A DNA stretch of 64,000 bases from an uncultured Acidimicrobiales bacterium (GTDB taxonomy: Bacteria > Actinomycetota > Acidimicrobiia > Acidimicrobiales > SZUA-35), in assembly GCA_937997485.1 (NCBI GenBank), contig CALKTH010000022.1, positions 124,001 to 188,000 of the forward strand, given 5' to 3'. This document shows positions 40,628 to 48,365 of this stretch, piece by piece. The first letter of the stretch is position 1, and each line of letters opens with the position of its first letter. The translations under genes and the position numbers were made by a program. Below the pieces are notes generated by a model. The model was not told the origin of the DNA. It saw only the letters and a program-made list of their open reading frames with translations, and searched no databases.

Positions 40628-41038
40628 TCAGAATGTGGGTGTCGAGGTCGTCGGAGCGACGGCGCCCGAACCGACGAGCGCGGCTTCGACCACCGCTCGC
40701 AGCTCATCCGACGCGACCGGCTTGGTGAGGTAGGCGTTTACTTCGGCGACGCGCTCGTCATCGAGGTCGTCTTTGCGAAGTTCGCCGGTGAGTAGGACGA
40801 AGGGTGCGTGGTCCGCAGGAAGCATCGAAATCAGGTCCAAGCCGGTCTTGTCGGGCATCACGTAGTCGCACACGATCAGATCAACAGCGTGCAGAGCCAG
40901 GTACTCCGCAGCTTGATCCGCTGAGTCGGTCTCGACGACGGCAACGCCCTGGCGTTCGAGCATGTGACGGAGCACCAGCCGCGACACCAGCTCATCATCG
41001 ACAATGAGGGCCGTTGGCCCGCCGGTTTCGGTCGTCAC
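40628..41038 (-). CDS. Single-domain response regulator
   Basis: A 136-residue receiver domain without an output domain. The acidic pocket (VDDE), the phosphorylation Asp in LIVCDYVMPDKTG and the conserved Lys in AYLTKPV are present. Its GTG start overlaps the stop of the STAS gene (GTGA), making it the last gene of the partner-switching operon. It may pass a two-component signal to the STAS/kinase/phosphatase proteins or act as an adaptor (inference). The cognate kinase is not obvious; two histidine kinases are encoded 6-9 kb upstream. Confidence 0.9.
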   Translation of the reverse strand: MTTETGGPTALIVDDELVSRLVLRHMLERQGVAVVETDSADQAAEYLALHAVDLIVCDYVMPDKTGLDLISMLPADHAPFVLLTGELRKDDLDDERVAEVNAYLTKPVASDELRAVVEAALVGSGAVAPTTSTPTF

Positions 41039-41418
41039 CAGTTCGACCGGAGCTGTTCGAGCGTCGTCTGCATCGTGAAGACGCGATCGAAACGAGTGAG
41101 CTCGAAGACCCGAAGCGCATCCGGGTTGTGCGGCGAGACGAGCCTGAGGTCTCCGCCCGCGGTGGCGGCGTCCTTCATACCCTTCACCAGGGCCGCGAGC
41201 CCGGCCGAGTCGACAAACACGACGTCCGATAGATCAACGGCAATGTTGCAGTGGCCGGCATCGATGAGCGCGCTCAATTGCTGGCGAAGCCCCCCTGCCT
41301 CCATCGCGTCGAGTCGGCCCGTGAGACAGACGTTCGCGATGTCAACCTCTTCATTCGCCCGCTGCATGCGCATGTCATCGTTCGTCGACATTTTTTCGAT
41401 TTCGCTTGAGTCAGACAT
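41035..41418 (-). CDS. STAS-domain anti-sigma factor antagonist
   Basis: A 127-residue SpoIIAA/RsbV-like protein. The phosphorylatable Ser is in VVFVDSAGLAALV near 78, and the flanking blocks VCLTGRLDAME and GGDLRLVSP are typical. In partner switching the unphosphorylated form binds the anti-sigma kinase and frees the sigma factor. The ATG at 41418 lies inside the end of the kinase gene (eight-base overlap), which is the expected coupling. Confidence 0.9.
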   Translation of the reverse strand: MSDSSEIEKMSTNDDMRMQRANEEVDIANVCLTGRLDAMEAGGLRQQLSALIDAGHCNIAVDLSDVVFVDSAGLAALVKGMKDAATAGGDLRLVSPHNPDALRVFELTRFDRVFTMQTTLEQLRSNW

Positions 41419-41821
41419 GGGACGAAAGGGAGAAGCGGGCCGACCAGGTGTTCTCGCCGTCCTGCCGTTGGTAGTCCACGGCAGTCGCAATCTGTTCGAC
41501 GATCATGAGCCCGTAGCCCCGGATCTGAGGCTCGTCGGGCGGCAACGGAGCAGGCGTAACAAACGGTTGACCGTCGTCGCGAAGGATCACTACGAGCTCG
41601 TCGCCTTCGACCCCACCAATGAGTGAGATTTCTCCGCTTGCTGGCTCCGCATGGTCGACAGCGTTGTTCGCCAACTCGTGGACCGCGAGCTCGATCGCAC
41701 CGAGCACCTGATCCCGTTGGCTGGGTTCGAGTGACGAGAGAAGCGCTCGGAGCCACGGTCCAATGTCACGAAGGCCAAGATGTGTGGCGGCGATCACGAT
41801 GCCATGCGATTCGCTCTTCAC
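41411..41821 (-). CDS. Anti-sigma factor serine kinase (RsbW/SpoIIAB-like ATPase)
   Basis: A 136-residue GHKL-type ATPase. Seen: the N box in AVHELANNAVDHAE, G1 in VILRDDGQPF, and G2 in RGYGLMIVEQ. Such proteins phosphorylate STAS antagonists on serine and, when free, hold a sigma factor inactive. The GTG start at 41821 overlaps the phosphatase stop (GTGA). The downstream STAS protein is the most likely substrate. The target sigma factor is not encoded in the window. Confidence 0.9.
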   Translation of the reverse strand: MKSESHGIVIAATHLGLRDIGPWLRALLSSLEPSQRDQVLGAIELAVHELANNAVDHAEPASGEISLIGGVEGDELVVILRDDGQPFVTPAPLPPDEPQIRGYGLMIVEQIATAVDYQRQDGENTWSARFSLSSHV

Positions 41822-43044
41822 CCCACGACTCCGAGAATGAGCAGCGTTCGATCGTCCGACTGTTCGGCTCCGTTGCTGAAGTGCTCGAGGTCGTGGAAGA
41901 GGCGCTCGCCGAGTTCGCGGGCGGCCGCAACCGCGTCCGTTGTCACCGCCGTTGCGAGTCGATCTTCGCCCCACATCGTTCCCACCTGATTGGGTTGTTC
42001 GGTGAAACCGTCGGAGGCGACGACAAGCCGTGCGCCAGGTGAGGCTTCGATCTTCTCTTCGACGAGCGCATCTGTTCCAAGTGCGCACAACGGAAGAACA
42101 CCAACCGGCGGAACCGAAGCATCGATGGTTCGCGCTCGTTGACTCCCGTCTCCAGCCGGCACGAAGAGAACCGGAGCGTGGCCCGCATTTGCCAACAGAA
42201 GCTCTCTCGTGGAGGTACAGAAGGAACCCGCGAGCAGGGTCACGAAGAGCCCTGCCTCGGACAGGTAGTCGTGCACCCAACGATCGATGCTGTGCAGCAC
42301 GGCGCTCGGCCCCCGTTTCCCTTCGGTTTGGAACGCAGCGGTCGCTGCGGAGATGACTGTCGTCATCATCATGGCAGCCGGAAGTCCCTTCCCTGAGACG
42401 TCACCCACGACGAAGTGAAGCGTGTCGCCCACCACGGCGAACGTGAACAGATCGCCACCCGCCGATCGCGCAGAGTCAGACCTGGCGAAGAGCTCCAGCC
42501 CTGGCAACGAAGGACGCCAGCGCGGGAGCGCAAGTTGCGCGAGTTCGGCTGCAGTGTCGTGGTCTCTCGCCATCACCGCCCGAGACAAGGCGTCGTGGTG
42601 ATGGCGTGAGGTCTGCACCGCTCCGAGTGCCATCGTGGCGACGGCCGAGAGCAACTTGAGATCGGCGGTGCCAAATGGCCGTTCGCGGCGAACGGCGATC
42701 AGCACGCCATGGAGCGCCCCGACACTGACGTCGATGGCTGTCGATGTCGTTGCTTTGTTCGACGAACCGGCCAGATCTTCCGATCGACGGCGCGGGGTAC
42801 GAGACCGCCAGCCGACGGAGGGCTGTCCACTCTCCCGGGCCTCGAGTTCCTGGTCACCGAGCCGCAGCACCACTTCGTCCGCATCAAGAAGATCCATGGC
42901 TCGCCTGAGGATCTCCGACGTGGCCTCGACCTCGTCGAGGGACTGCGTGGTAATCGTCGCCAGCTGGTACAGCGCGAGGAGCTGATCGTTTGTCTCGACG
43001 AGGGCGCCAGCCAGGGAATCGAGCGGGGAACCAGAGTCCGTCAC
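41818..43044 (-). CDS. SpoIIE-type PP2C phosphatase with N-terminal GAF-like domain
   Basis: A 408-residue regulator. Residues 20-150 look like a GAF sensory domain (QLATITTQSLDEVEATSEIL, VLIAVRRERPFGTADLKLLS). Residues 180-405 form the SpoIIE/RsbU phosphatase domain: SAGGDLFTF, VVGDVSGKGLPAAMMM, VVASDGFTEQPN and DDRTLLIL supply the metal-binding Asp residues. It should dephosphorylate the STAS proteins encoded on either side, releasing the anti-sigma kinase, in response to whatever the GAF domain senses. It begins six bases after the upstream STAS gene. Confidence 0.92.
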   Translation of the reverse strand: MTDSGSPLDSLAGALVETNDQLLALYQLATITTQSLDEVEATSEILRRAMDLLDADEVVLRLGDQELEARESGQPSVGWRSRTPRRRSEDLAGSSNKATTSTAIDVSVGALHGVLIAVRRERPFGTADLKLLSAVATMALGAVQTSRHHHDALSRAVMARDHDTAAELAQLALPRWRPSLPGLELFARSDSARSAGGDLFTFAVVGDTLHFVVGDVSGKGLPAAMMMTTVISAATAAFQTEGKRGPSAVLHSIDRWVHDYLSEAGLFVTLLAGSFCTSTRELLLANAGHAPVLFVPAGDGSQRARTIDASVPPVGVLPLCALGTDALVEEKIEASPGARLVVASDGFTEQPNQVGTMWGEDRLATAVTTDAVAAARELGERLFHDLEHFSNGAEQSDDRTLLILGVVG

Positions 43045-43050
43045 GAGAAC

Positions 43051-43377
43051 TCAGTCAATCGAGAAAGCGGCATCGAGCTTTGTGAGTTCGAGGATCACGC
43101 GAACCGGGTCCGACGGTGAAACGAGCGAGAGGTCGCCGCCTCGCTCTCGGCAGTTCTTCATGCCTCGAACCAGCTCGGCGAGAGCGGTGGAGTCGACGAA
43201 CTCGACATCAGTGAGCTCCACCGCAATTCTGATCGTGCCTTCCTCGATGGCCTCAGCCACTGCGGCGCGAAACTGCGGCGCCTCGTGTGCATCGAAGCGC
43301 CCGGTCAGCGACATCACCATCGCTGCGTCTCCGCCTGAGGATGAGTCGGCCTGTGTCTGTCGAATCGAGATGTCCAC
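43051..43377 (-). CDS. STAS-domain anti-sigma factor antagonist
   Basis: A 108-residue STAS protein, first gene of the partner-switching operon. The Ser/Thr site is in VEFVDSTALAELV near 63, with VMSLTGRFDAHEA and GGDLSLVSPSDP around it. It is a close paralogue of the STAS protein three genes downstream (similar RGMKN and LRLVSP/LSLVSP blocks), so the operon offers two alternative substrates to one kinase and one phosphatase. The GTG start has GGAGG nine bases upstream. Confidence 0.88.
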   Translation of the reverse strand: MDISIRQTQADSSSGGDAAMVMSLTGRFDAHEAPQFRAAVAEAIEEGTIRIAVELTDVEFVDSTALAELVRGMKNCRERGGDLSLVSPSDPVRVILELTKLDAAFSID

Positions 43378-43421
43378 GTGGCTCCTCCGGTGCTACGAGC
43401 GGATGTCGTCTCCTGTCGGCG

Positions 43422-44264
43422 CTACGACGCTGTTTGTGACAAAGACGCTCGATCATTGTTGTGGGATGTCCTTCCAGATTTCGGGTGATTCTCAGAGGCG
43501 TACCGACCACGCAAATCATTCCAACGAACCAAGGCGAGGTCTCGCACGAATTCGAGTGCTACCTTTCCCGCGTCGACCTTCGACCCGGGCGCGTCGATCC
43601 AGGCCACCGGCACCTCAGCCGTTCGCAGTCCGAACTTGCGGGCCAGATAGAGAACTTCGAGGTCGAAGGAGAACTCATCGACCAGTTGGCGACGGAACAA
43701 CAGCTCGGCCGCTTCGGCCGTGAACATCTTGAATCCGCATTGCGTGTCGGACACCGGTAGGCGGAAGACGCCCTTGACCAGCAAGCTCAGGCCCGAACTG
43801 AAGATCTTGCGGCTGAGCGACTTGTTGGCCACGTCGGCGCCGTCGACGGCCCGGGAACCCACAACGACATCGAAGCCCTCATCGAGTCGAGCGGCAAGCG
43901 CCTCGAACTGCTCGATTGGTGTGGACTGATCAGCGTCGGCGAACAGCACCACTCGCCCTCTGGACTCGAGGACACCGCGCCGTACAGCGCTCCCCTTCCC
44001 GCCGTTCTGTTCCGCGACGAGCAGTCGGAGATTTGCCAGGCCCAGCTCACGGACGAGTACGACGGTGTCATCCGTCGAGCCGTCGTCAGCAACGATGAGC
44101 TCCCACGGCGTGCCGAGGGAGCTCATGTGCGTGGCGATGGCCCCGATCGTGGGGACGATGCGCCACTCCTCGTTGTAGGCAGGGATGACAACCGAGACGT
44201 GCGGCGGTTCGGCAATTGGGACGTCGGCCCACCGTCGGTAGGCGTCGAGCGATGAGTCAATCAT
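43422..44264 (-). CDS. Family-2 glycosyltransferase (dolichyl-phosphate-sugar synthase-like)
   Basis: A 280-residue GT2 enzyme. Seen: VSVVIPAYNEEWRI, LIVADDGSTDDT, NGGKGSAVRRGV, the nucleotide-sugar DxD as LFADADQSTP, VVGSRAVDGAD and DTQCGFKMF. This pattern is that of enzymes that put a sugar on a polyprenyl phosphate (DPM1/ALG5-like). The ATG at 44264 overlaps the flippase stop (ATGA). With the flippase and GT4 upstream it forms a three-gene glycan unit. The sugar is unknown. Confidence 0.88.
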   Translation of the reverse strand: MIDSSLDAYRRWADVPIAEPPHVSVVIPAYNEEWRIVPTIGAIATHMSSLGTPWELIVADDGSTDDTVVLVRELGLANLRLLVAEQNGGKGSAVRRGVLESRGRVVLFADADQSTPIEQFEALAARLDEGFDVVVGSRAVDGADVANKSLSRKIFSSGLSLLVKGVFRLPVSDTQCGFKMFTAEAAELLFRRQLVDEFSFDLEVLYLARKFGLRTAEVPVAWIDAPGSKVDAGKVALEFVRDLALVRWNDLRGRYASENHPKSGRTSHNNDRASLSQTAS

Positions 44265-45598
44265 GAGGCTGGTTCCTGGATGGGTGAACGAGGCGAACGC
44301 CGTGGCGCGTTGCCGGTGGCGGTGTGGCTGAGCGCCACAACAGCGAGGAGGAGCGCCATGGCGACCACCTGTGCGCTGATGAGCGAGTCGATGCTGTTGC
44401 GTCCGAAAAAGAGGAGCGCTGTTTGAGCAACGCTGCCGCCGAGAAGCAGCACGGCTTCGCGCCGGCGTCCGGTCGACAGATGGTGACTGACGATCAGGTT
44501 CGCGATCGCAAACATCGAGGTCGCAAACGCGTACCACGCAAGCGGACCGGACACGTCGGAAAACTCGGGCCCGAAGACCTTGCCGAGGACCACGCCACCG
44601 AGGAGGTAGGCACCGGCGACGACGCCTGCCCCCATGATGGCGACGACAGCGATACCTCCGTGCAGGAGACCGTTGGCGTTTTCGCCTCGCTCCTGCCGTT
44701 GCGCCGCAGCGGGAAAGAGCGTGGTTGCCACGGACCAGCTGAGGAAGAACACCGCACGACCCACGAGTGCGACTGCGGCGTACACACCAGCAGTGTCAGG
44801 CTCGAGGAATCGCTTGGCCATGAGAACGTCGCCGTTGTTGATGATGATCTGTCCAAGGAGCAGAAGTCCGATCGGTCCGAAGTACGAAACAACATCCGCC
44901 TTTACGGTAGGAACCAGGCCTCGCGGCGTTGATGAGTCGGAGCGCAGGCCGTGTCGCGCTGTGAGGTACCGAACGTGGACGAACGTGGCAACGAAGGAGA
45001 CGGCTAGGGCAATGGTGGCCCCGACAACCCCGAGGCCCAGGGCGACCAAGCCGATACCGAGCGACACTCGAACAACCATCTCCACAACGAACGTCATGGC
45101 GAGCGGTCTGAACAGAAGGGTTCCCTGCAGCACGCCGCGTCCCACAGCCTGGGCCAGGTAGAAGGGCATGCCGAGGGCCAAGATGGCAAAGGGCCACGCG
45201 GACTCAGAGTTGAAGAACGAACTCCAGAATCCCGCACCAGCGGCCAGCAGGGCCATCACAGCGAGACCAACGCCGTAGGCACCCCGCTCCAACCACTTCG
45301 ACAGGCGAAGGGTGGCCGACAGGTCGTCATTCACGGCGTTGATGCCGGCAAAGCGAGCGGCCATGAGCTGCAAGCTGATCGCGATGGCAGTCACCAACAG
45401 CATGATCGTGACCATCAAGTTCGCGTCGGCGAATTCCGCTGGGGTGAGCCACCGGCCGAGGAATACGTTCAGCAGGTAGTTGCCAGCGTTGGCGATGAGC
45501 ATTGCGCCGCCGAGGGCGGCCCCACCGGAGGCGAGCTGGCGCCCATCAGTCGCCGAACCAGATGTTTCCTCGATGTCAGACAGAGCAGGCCCGGTCAT
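44261..45598 (-). CDS. Oligosaccharide flippase-like (MATE/Wzx) membrane protein
   Basis: A 445-residue protein with about 12 hydrophobic helices spread over its whole length (for example MLLVTAIAISLQLMAARFAG and AVVAIMGAGVVAGAYLLGGV). The order and spacing fit the polysaccharide-export branch of the MOP superfamily, which flips lipid-linked glycans across the membrane. It lies four bases after a GT4 gene and overlaps a GT2 gene, consistent with assembly and export of a surface glycan. Confidence 0.82.
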   Translation of the reverse strand: MTGPALSDIEETSGSATDGRQLASGGAALGGAMLIANAGNYLLNVFLGRWLTPAEFADANLMVTIMLLVTAIAISLQLMAARFAGINAVNDDLSATLRLSKWLERGAYGVGLAVMALLAAGAGFWSSFFNSESAWPFAILALGMPFYLAQAVGRGVLQGTLLFRPLAMTFVVEMVVRVSLGIGLVALGLGVVGATIALAVSFVATFVHVRYLTARHGLRSDSSTPRGLVPTVKADVVSYFGPIGLLLLGQIIINNGDVLMAKRFLEPDTAGVYAAVALVGRAVFFLSWSVATTLFPAAAQRQERGENANGLLHGGIAVVAIMGAGVVAGAYLLGGVVLGKVFGPEFSDVSGPLAWYAFATSMFAIANLIVSHHLSTGRRREAVLLLGGSVAQTALLFFGRNSIDSLISAQVVAMALLLAVVALSHTATGNAPRRSPRSPIQEPAS

Positions 45599-45602
45599 TC
45601 GC

Positions 45603-46844
45603 TCAGAATTCCCCGGCGAGGAGTCGACGCAGATGGATCAGGTGCCAGTCGATGACCTCCGCCATGGGAATCCCGGTCGCCGCCAGGTAGTTCCGCTGGC
45701 CGTGTTCCGCATTGAGCCCAGGGTCATCGAGCAGCTTGGCCAGCGCATCAGCGAGGCTCGGAGCGTCTCCGGGCTCGAAATACTGTCCAATGAATCCTTC
45801 TTCCTCGATGACCTCCACGAAGTCACCGATAGCTGGCAGCACAGCGCTTCGGCCGTACGAGCCGGCTTGGTGGAGAACACCCGAACTTCCAGTGGTCGAG
45901 GTGTAGGGAAATGCCGTCACGGTCGCACTCGTGAAGAGCGCTGGCACGTCTGACTCTTCGACGTAGCCCGTGAATCGCACGTTGTCGAGATCGGCGCATC
46001 CGGCCTGCACGCTTGCGAGGTACCCAGCGGAGTTCGGGCTATCGGTCCCTGCGATGACCAACTCGAGGTTGTCGTAGCCGCGTTCGACCAAGGCGCGGAA
46101 CGCGTCGACGAGCACATCGACCGTCTTGTAGGTACCCCATTTACCGAAGGCCAAGATCTGGCGAGCACCGCTCTCGGGAGGGCCGAACGTCGGCTCCGAG
46201 ATCTCCTCAAAGCTCCCATGCGGCGCCAAAATCACGTTGTCGGCTCCGTAGCTCTCCCGCAGAAACTCGACGTAGCGAGGGATGGTCATCGCGACGTAGT
46301 CGGCCATCAAGATGGCTCGTGTCAGCCCACGACCTGCTGCGTTCATCACGGTCGCCATGAGCTTCGAGTCGGCGAATCCAGCGTCTTGCATGTCGACGTT
46401 GTCGGCCAGGTTGTGCAGGATCACCGCCGTTGGGATGCCGATCCGCTTGAGGAGAGCGGGAATCAACAAACCCAGGCCGCCAGGGATCTTCTCATCGCCG
46501 AAGGTGGCGAATTGAAGGTTGACGAGTACCGCGTCGACGTTGGCGCTGCGAACGGCCCGGACGAGTCGAATGGGATTCGTCAGGGAATTGAATCGCCAAG
46601 ATGCGATGGACTCAACGGTGTCGCCGTGCTCGGGCAATCGCATCGGCGGCCCAGCCGACGTCTCGTCTGCGAAGACGACAACAGCGTCGGAGCCGTCGTT
46701 GGCCGCAAGATGGTTGACGAGGTGGAAGCCGAACTCGTTCAAGCTGTTCCGCCCGGGAGGGAACGCCGTAATCACTCCGATGCGGAGCGGCTCGGAGTAC
46801 GCGGGCTGCCTCTTCGTTGTCGCCATGAGACACGTCATCGGCAC
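45603..46844 (-). CDS. GT4-family glycosyltransferase
   Basis: A 413-residue GT-B fold transferase. The N-terminal half has RIGVITAFPPGRNSLNEFG and AVILHNLADNVD. The C-terminal half has ILAFGKWGTYKTVDVLVDAF, LVIAGTDSP, VRFTGYVEESDVPALF, and FPYTSTTGSSGVLHQAGSYG in the nucleotide-sugar pocket. Such enzymes extend glycans with retention of configuration. The start may be the ATG at 46844 or the one at 46826; neither has a clear ribosome site. Confidence 0.85.
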   Translation of the reverse strand: MPMTCLMATTKRQPAYSEPLRIGVITAFPPGRNSLNEFGFHLVNHLAANDGSDAVVVFADETSAGPPMRLPEHGDTVESIASWRFNSLTNPIRLVRAVRSANVDAVLVNLQFATFGDEKIPGGLGLLIPALLKRIGIPTAVILHNLADNVDMQDAGFADSKLMATVMNAAGRGLTRAILMADYVAMTIPRYVEFLRESYGADNVILAPHGSFEEISEPTFGPPESGARQILAFGKWGTYKTVDVLVDAFRALVERGYDNLELVIAGTDSPNSAGYLASVQAGCADLDNVRFTGYVEESDVPALFTSATVTAFPYTSTTGSSGVLHQAGSYGRSAVLPAIGDFVEVIEEEGFIGQYFEPGDAPSLADALAKLLDDPGLNAEHGQRNYLAATGIPMAEVIDWHLIHLRRLLAGEF

Positions 46845-46883
46845 ATGCGTGTGGCTGACTGAACAAATACTTTTTGCCGATCC

Positions 46884-47780
46884 TCAGTTGCCGACAGGAA
46901 GCGCCAGTGTCGCAACGGTCCGACTGGCCGAATCGTTGGCGAGTTCGAGCGATCCGCCGAGCGCTTCGGCAATGCGTCGGCAGAGTGACAGACCCAGACC
47001 AAGGCCCTGCTGAGCGCGGGCCGCCGAGTCATCCATCATGGTGAAGTCCCCGAGAAGTCGATCGATGGTCGCCTCTTCGATCCCGGGACCGGCATCCGTC
47101 ACTCGTAGCTGCAGTTGCTCGTCGAGCACGTCAACGTGAACCTGCACGATGCCGCGATCACCATGCGTCACCGCGTTGTCCACGAGCTCGTTCACGATCT
47201 GGTGGAAGCGCCGGACATCGACCCGCAGCGATCGATCGGCCTCGATGGAAGTACCGACCGTAAGCAAGTGACCCGAGCGCATCGCAGGCAAGTGCCAGCG
47301 TTCCCGGATGGACGCGATCAACTCCGAACCGCTCACCTGTTCGGGGTCCGCTCGTAACTGACCGCTGTCGAGTTCGACGAGGTCGAGAAGCCGGGTGAGC
47401 AGCTGACTGAGCCGCGCCGCTGAATCTCTGGCGGTGGCCACATACTGCTCAGCCTGCTCTCCGTCGACGTGGGGAGCGATCAGTTCGAGCATGCCCAGAA
47501 TCCCGTTGAGTGGTGTTCGAGTCTCGTGGCTCAACGTTGCGAGGAAGCGCTCCCGACTGCTCGAGGCAATCTCGAGCTTGCGAAGCGTCTCCTCGAGGTC
47601 GGCTGTCCTCTCCGCAACCCGAGCATCCAAGTCCTGGTTGATGAGCCACAGCTCCCGCATGCCTCGATCGGCAATCTCCTCAGCTTGACGACGGGCCATG
47701 CGTTCACGCTCGAGCCGTCGTTCGAGGCGCGCCACGGAGGGTGCAGCGCTCATCTCGGTTGCGGGGACACTGTCAGCCAT
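46884..47780 (-). CDS. Soluble histidine kinase, probable partner of the H-NOX protein
   Basis: A 298-residue kinase without a membrane anchor or its own sensory domain. Residues 20-75 are a coiled coil. The phospho-acceptor His is in ATLSHETRTPLNGILGM near 85; the ATPase domain has NELVDNAV, VTDAGPGIEE and QQGLGLGLSLCRR. It begins 22 bases after the H-NOX stop on the same strand. Stand-alone H-NOX proteins commonly control such kinases in trans, so nitric-oxide-dependent regulation is the likely input. The output may be the receiver of the adjacent hybrid kinase. Confidence 0.9.
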   Translation of the reverse strand: MADSVPATEMSAAPSVARLERRLERERMARRQAEEIADRGMRELWLINQDLDARVAERTADLEETLRKLEIASSSRERFLATLSHETRTPLNGILGMLELIAPHVDGEQAEQYVATARDSAARLSQLLTRLLDLVELDSGQLRADPEQVSGSELIASIRERWHLPAMRSGHLLTVGTSIEADRSLRVDVRRFHQIVNELVDNAVTHGDRGIVQVHVDVLDEQLQLRVTDAGPGIEEATIDRLLGDFTMMDDSAARAQQGLGLGLSLCRRIAEALGGSLELANDSASRTVATLALPVGN

Positions 47781-47802
47781 GAGGTTTCATTAGGCCGACT
47801 GG

Positions 47803-48348
47803 TCAGCCGCCCTGGACCTTCACGGCGCGCACGTCGAACACAGTGGTCGCTTCACCGGCGCCACTGACGATTCGGACGTCGACTTCCTCTTCGAAGCGAT
47901 CCCCAGCGCCGAGTATGAGGCCCTCGGCAAGAACTCCAAGCCGGCGCTCGGAGTGGTAGGTGATCCGCAAGACGCTGTCAGGTCGATCCTCGAAGTCGAA
48001 TGACGGAGGAGAAGCGTCGGGATGCAACTTCAGCACTTCCGGGTGGATGATGTCGTTCACCCGCCGAAGGAAGTCATGCGTCCCAGCGGCCTCGTCGACC
48101 AACTCCGGATAGCGATCGGCCAGGTGAGGGAATGCATGCCGCCCGAGGATCCGGATGAGCTCGTTCGGCTCGTGGCCTGTCATCGGGCAGGCGGCACCAA
48201 TCAACGCTGAGAGCTCGGCATCGTCGTAGTTGCCGAGCGACGTGTAGTGCCCGTCCACGCCTGCGGCATCGAGAAGGTCATCCCACGTGTCCTCTGAGTA
48301 CAGGCCAACCACCGCCTCTTCCACGGCATTGAAAATGACACCCTTCAT
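47803..48348 (-). CDS. H-NOX haem nitric-oxide sensor protein
   Basis: A 181-residue stand-alone haem-NO/oxygen-binding domain. Diagnostic residues fall at the canonical numbers: proximal His102 (DIIHPEV), Pro115, and Y131-S133-R135 (TYHSERR) that hold the haem propionates. Position 140 is Leu, not the distal Tyr that lets some H-NOX proteins bind oxygen, so an NO-selective sensor is expected. The start MKGVIFNAVEEA is typical, and a strong AAGGAG lies six bases before the ATG at 48348. It sits between a hybrid histidine kinase and a soluble kinase, which it should regulate. Stand-alone H-NOX is unusual in actinobacteria as far as I know. Confidence 0.93.
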   Translation of the reverse strand: MKGVIFNAVEEAVVGLYSEDTWDDLLDAAGVDGHYTSLGNYDDAELSALIGAACPMTGHEPNELIRILGRHAFPHLADRYPELVDEAAGTHDFLRRVNDIIHPEVLKLHPDASPPSFDFEDRPDSVLRITYHSERRLGVLAEGLILGAGDRFEEEVDVRIVSGAGEATTVFDVRAVKVQGG

Positions 48349-48365
48349 CGTGTACTCCTTCGTGG

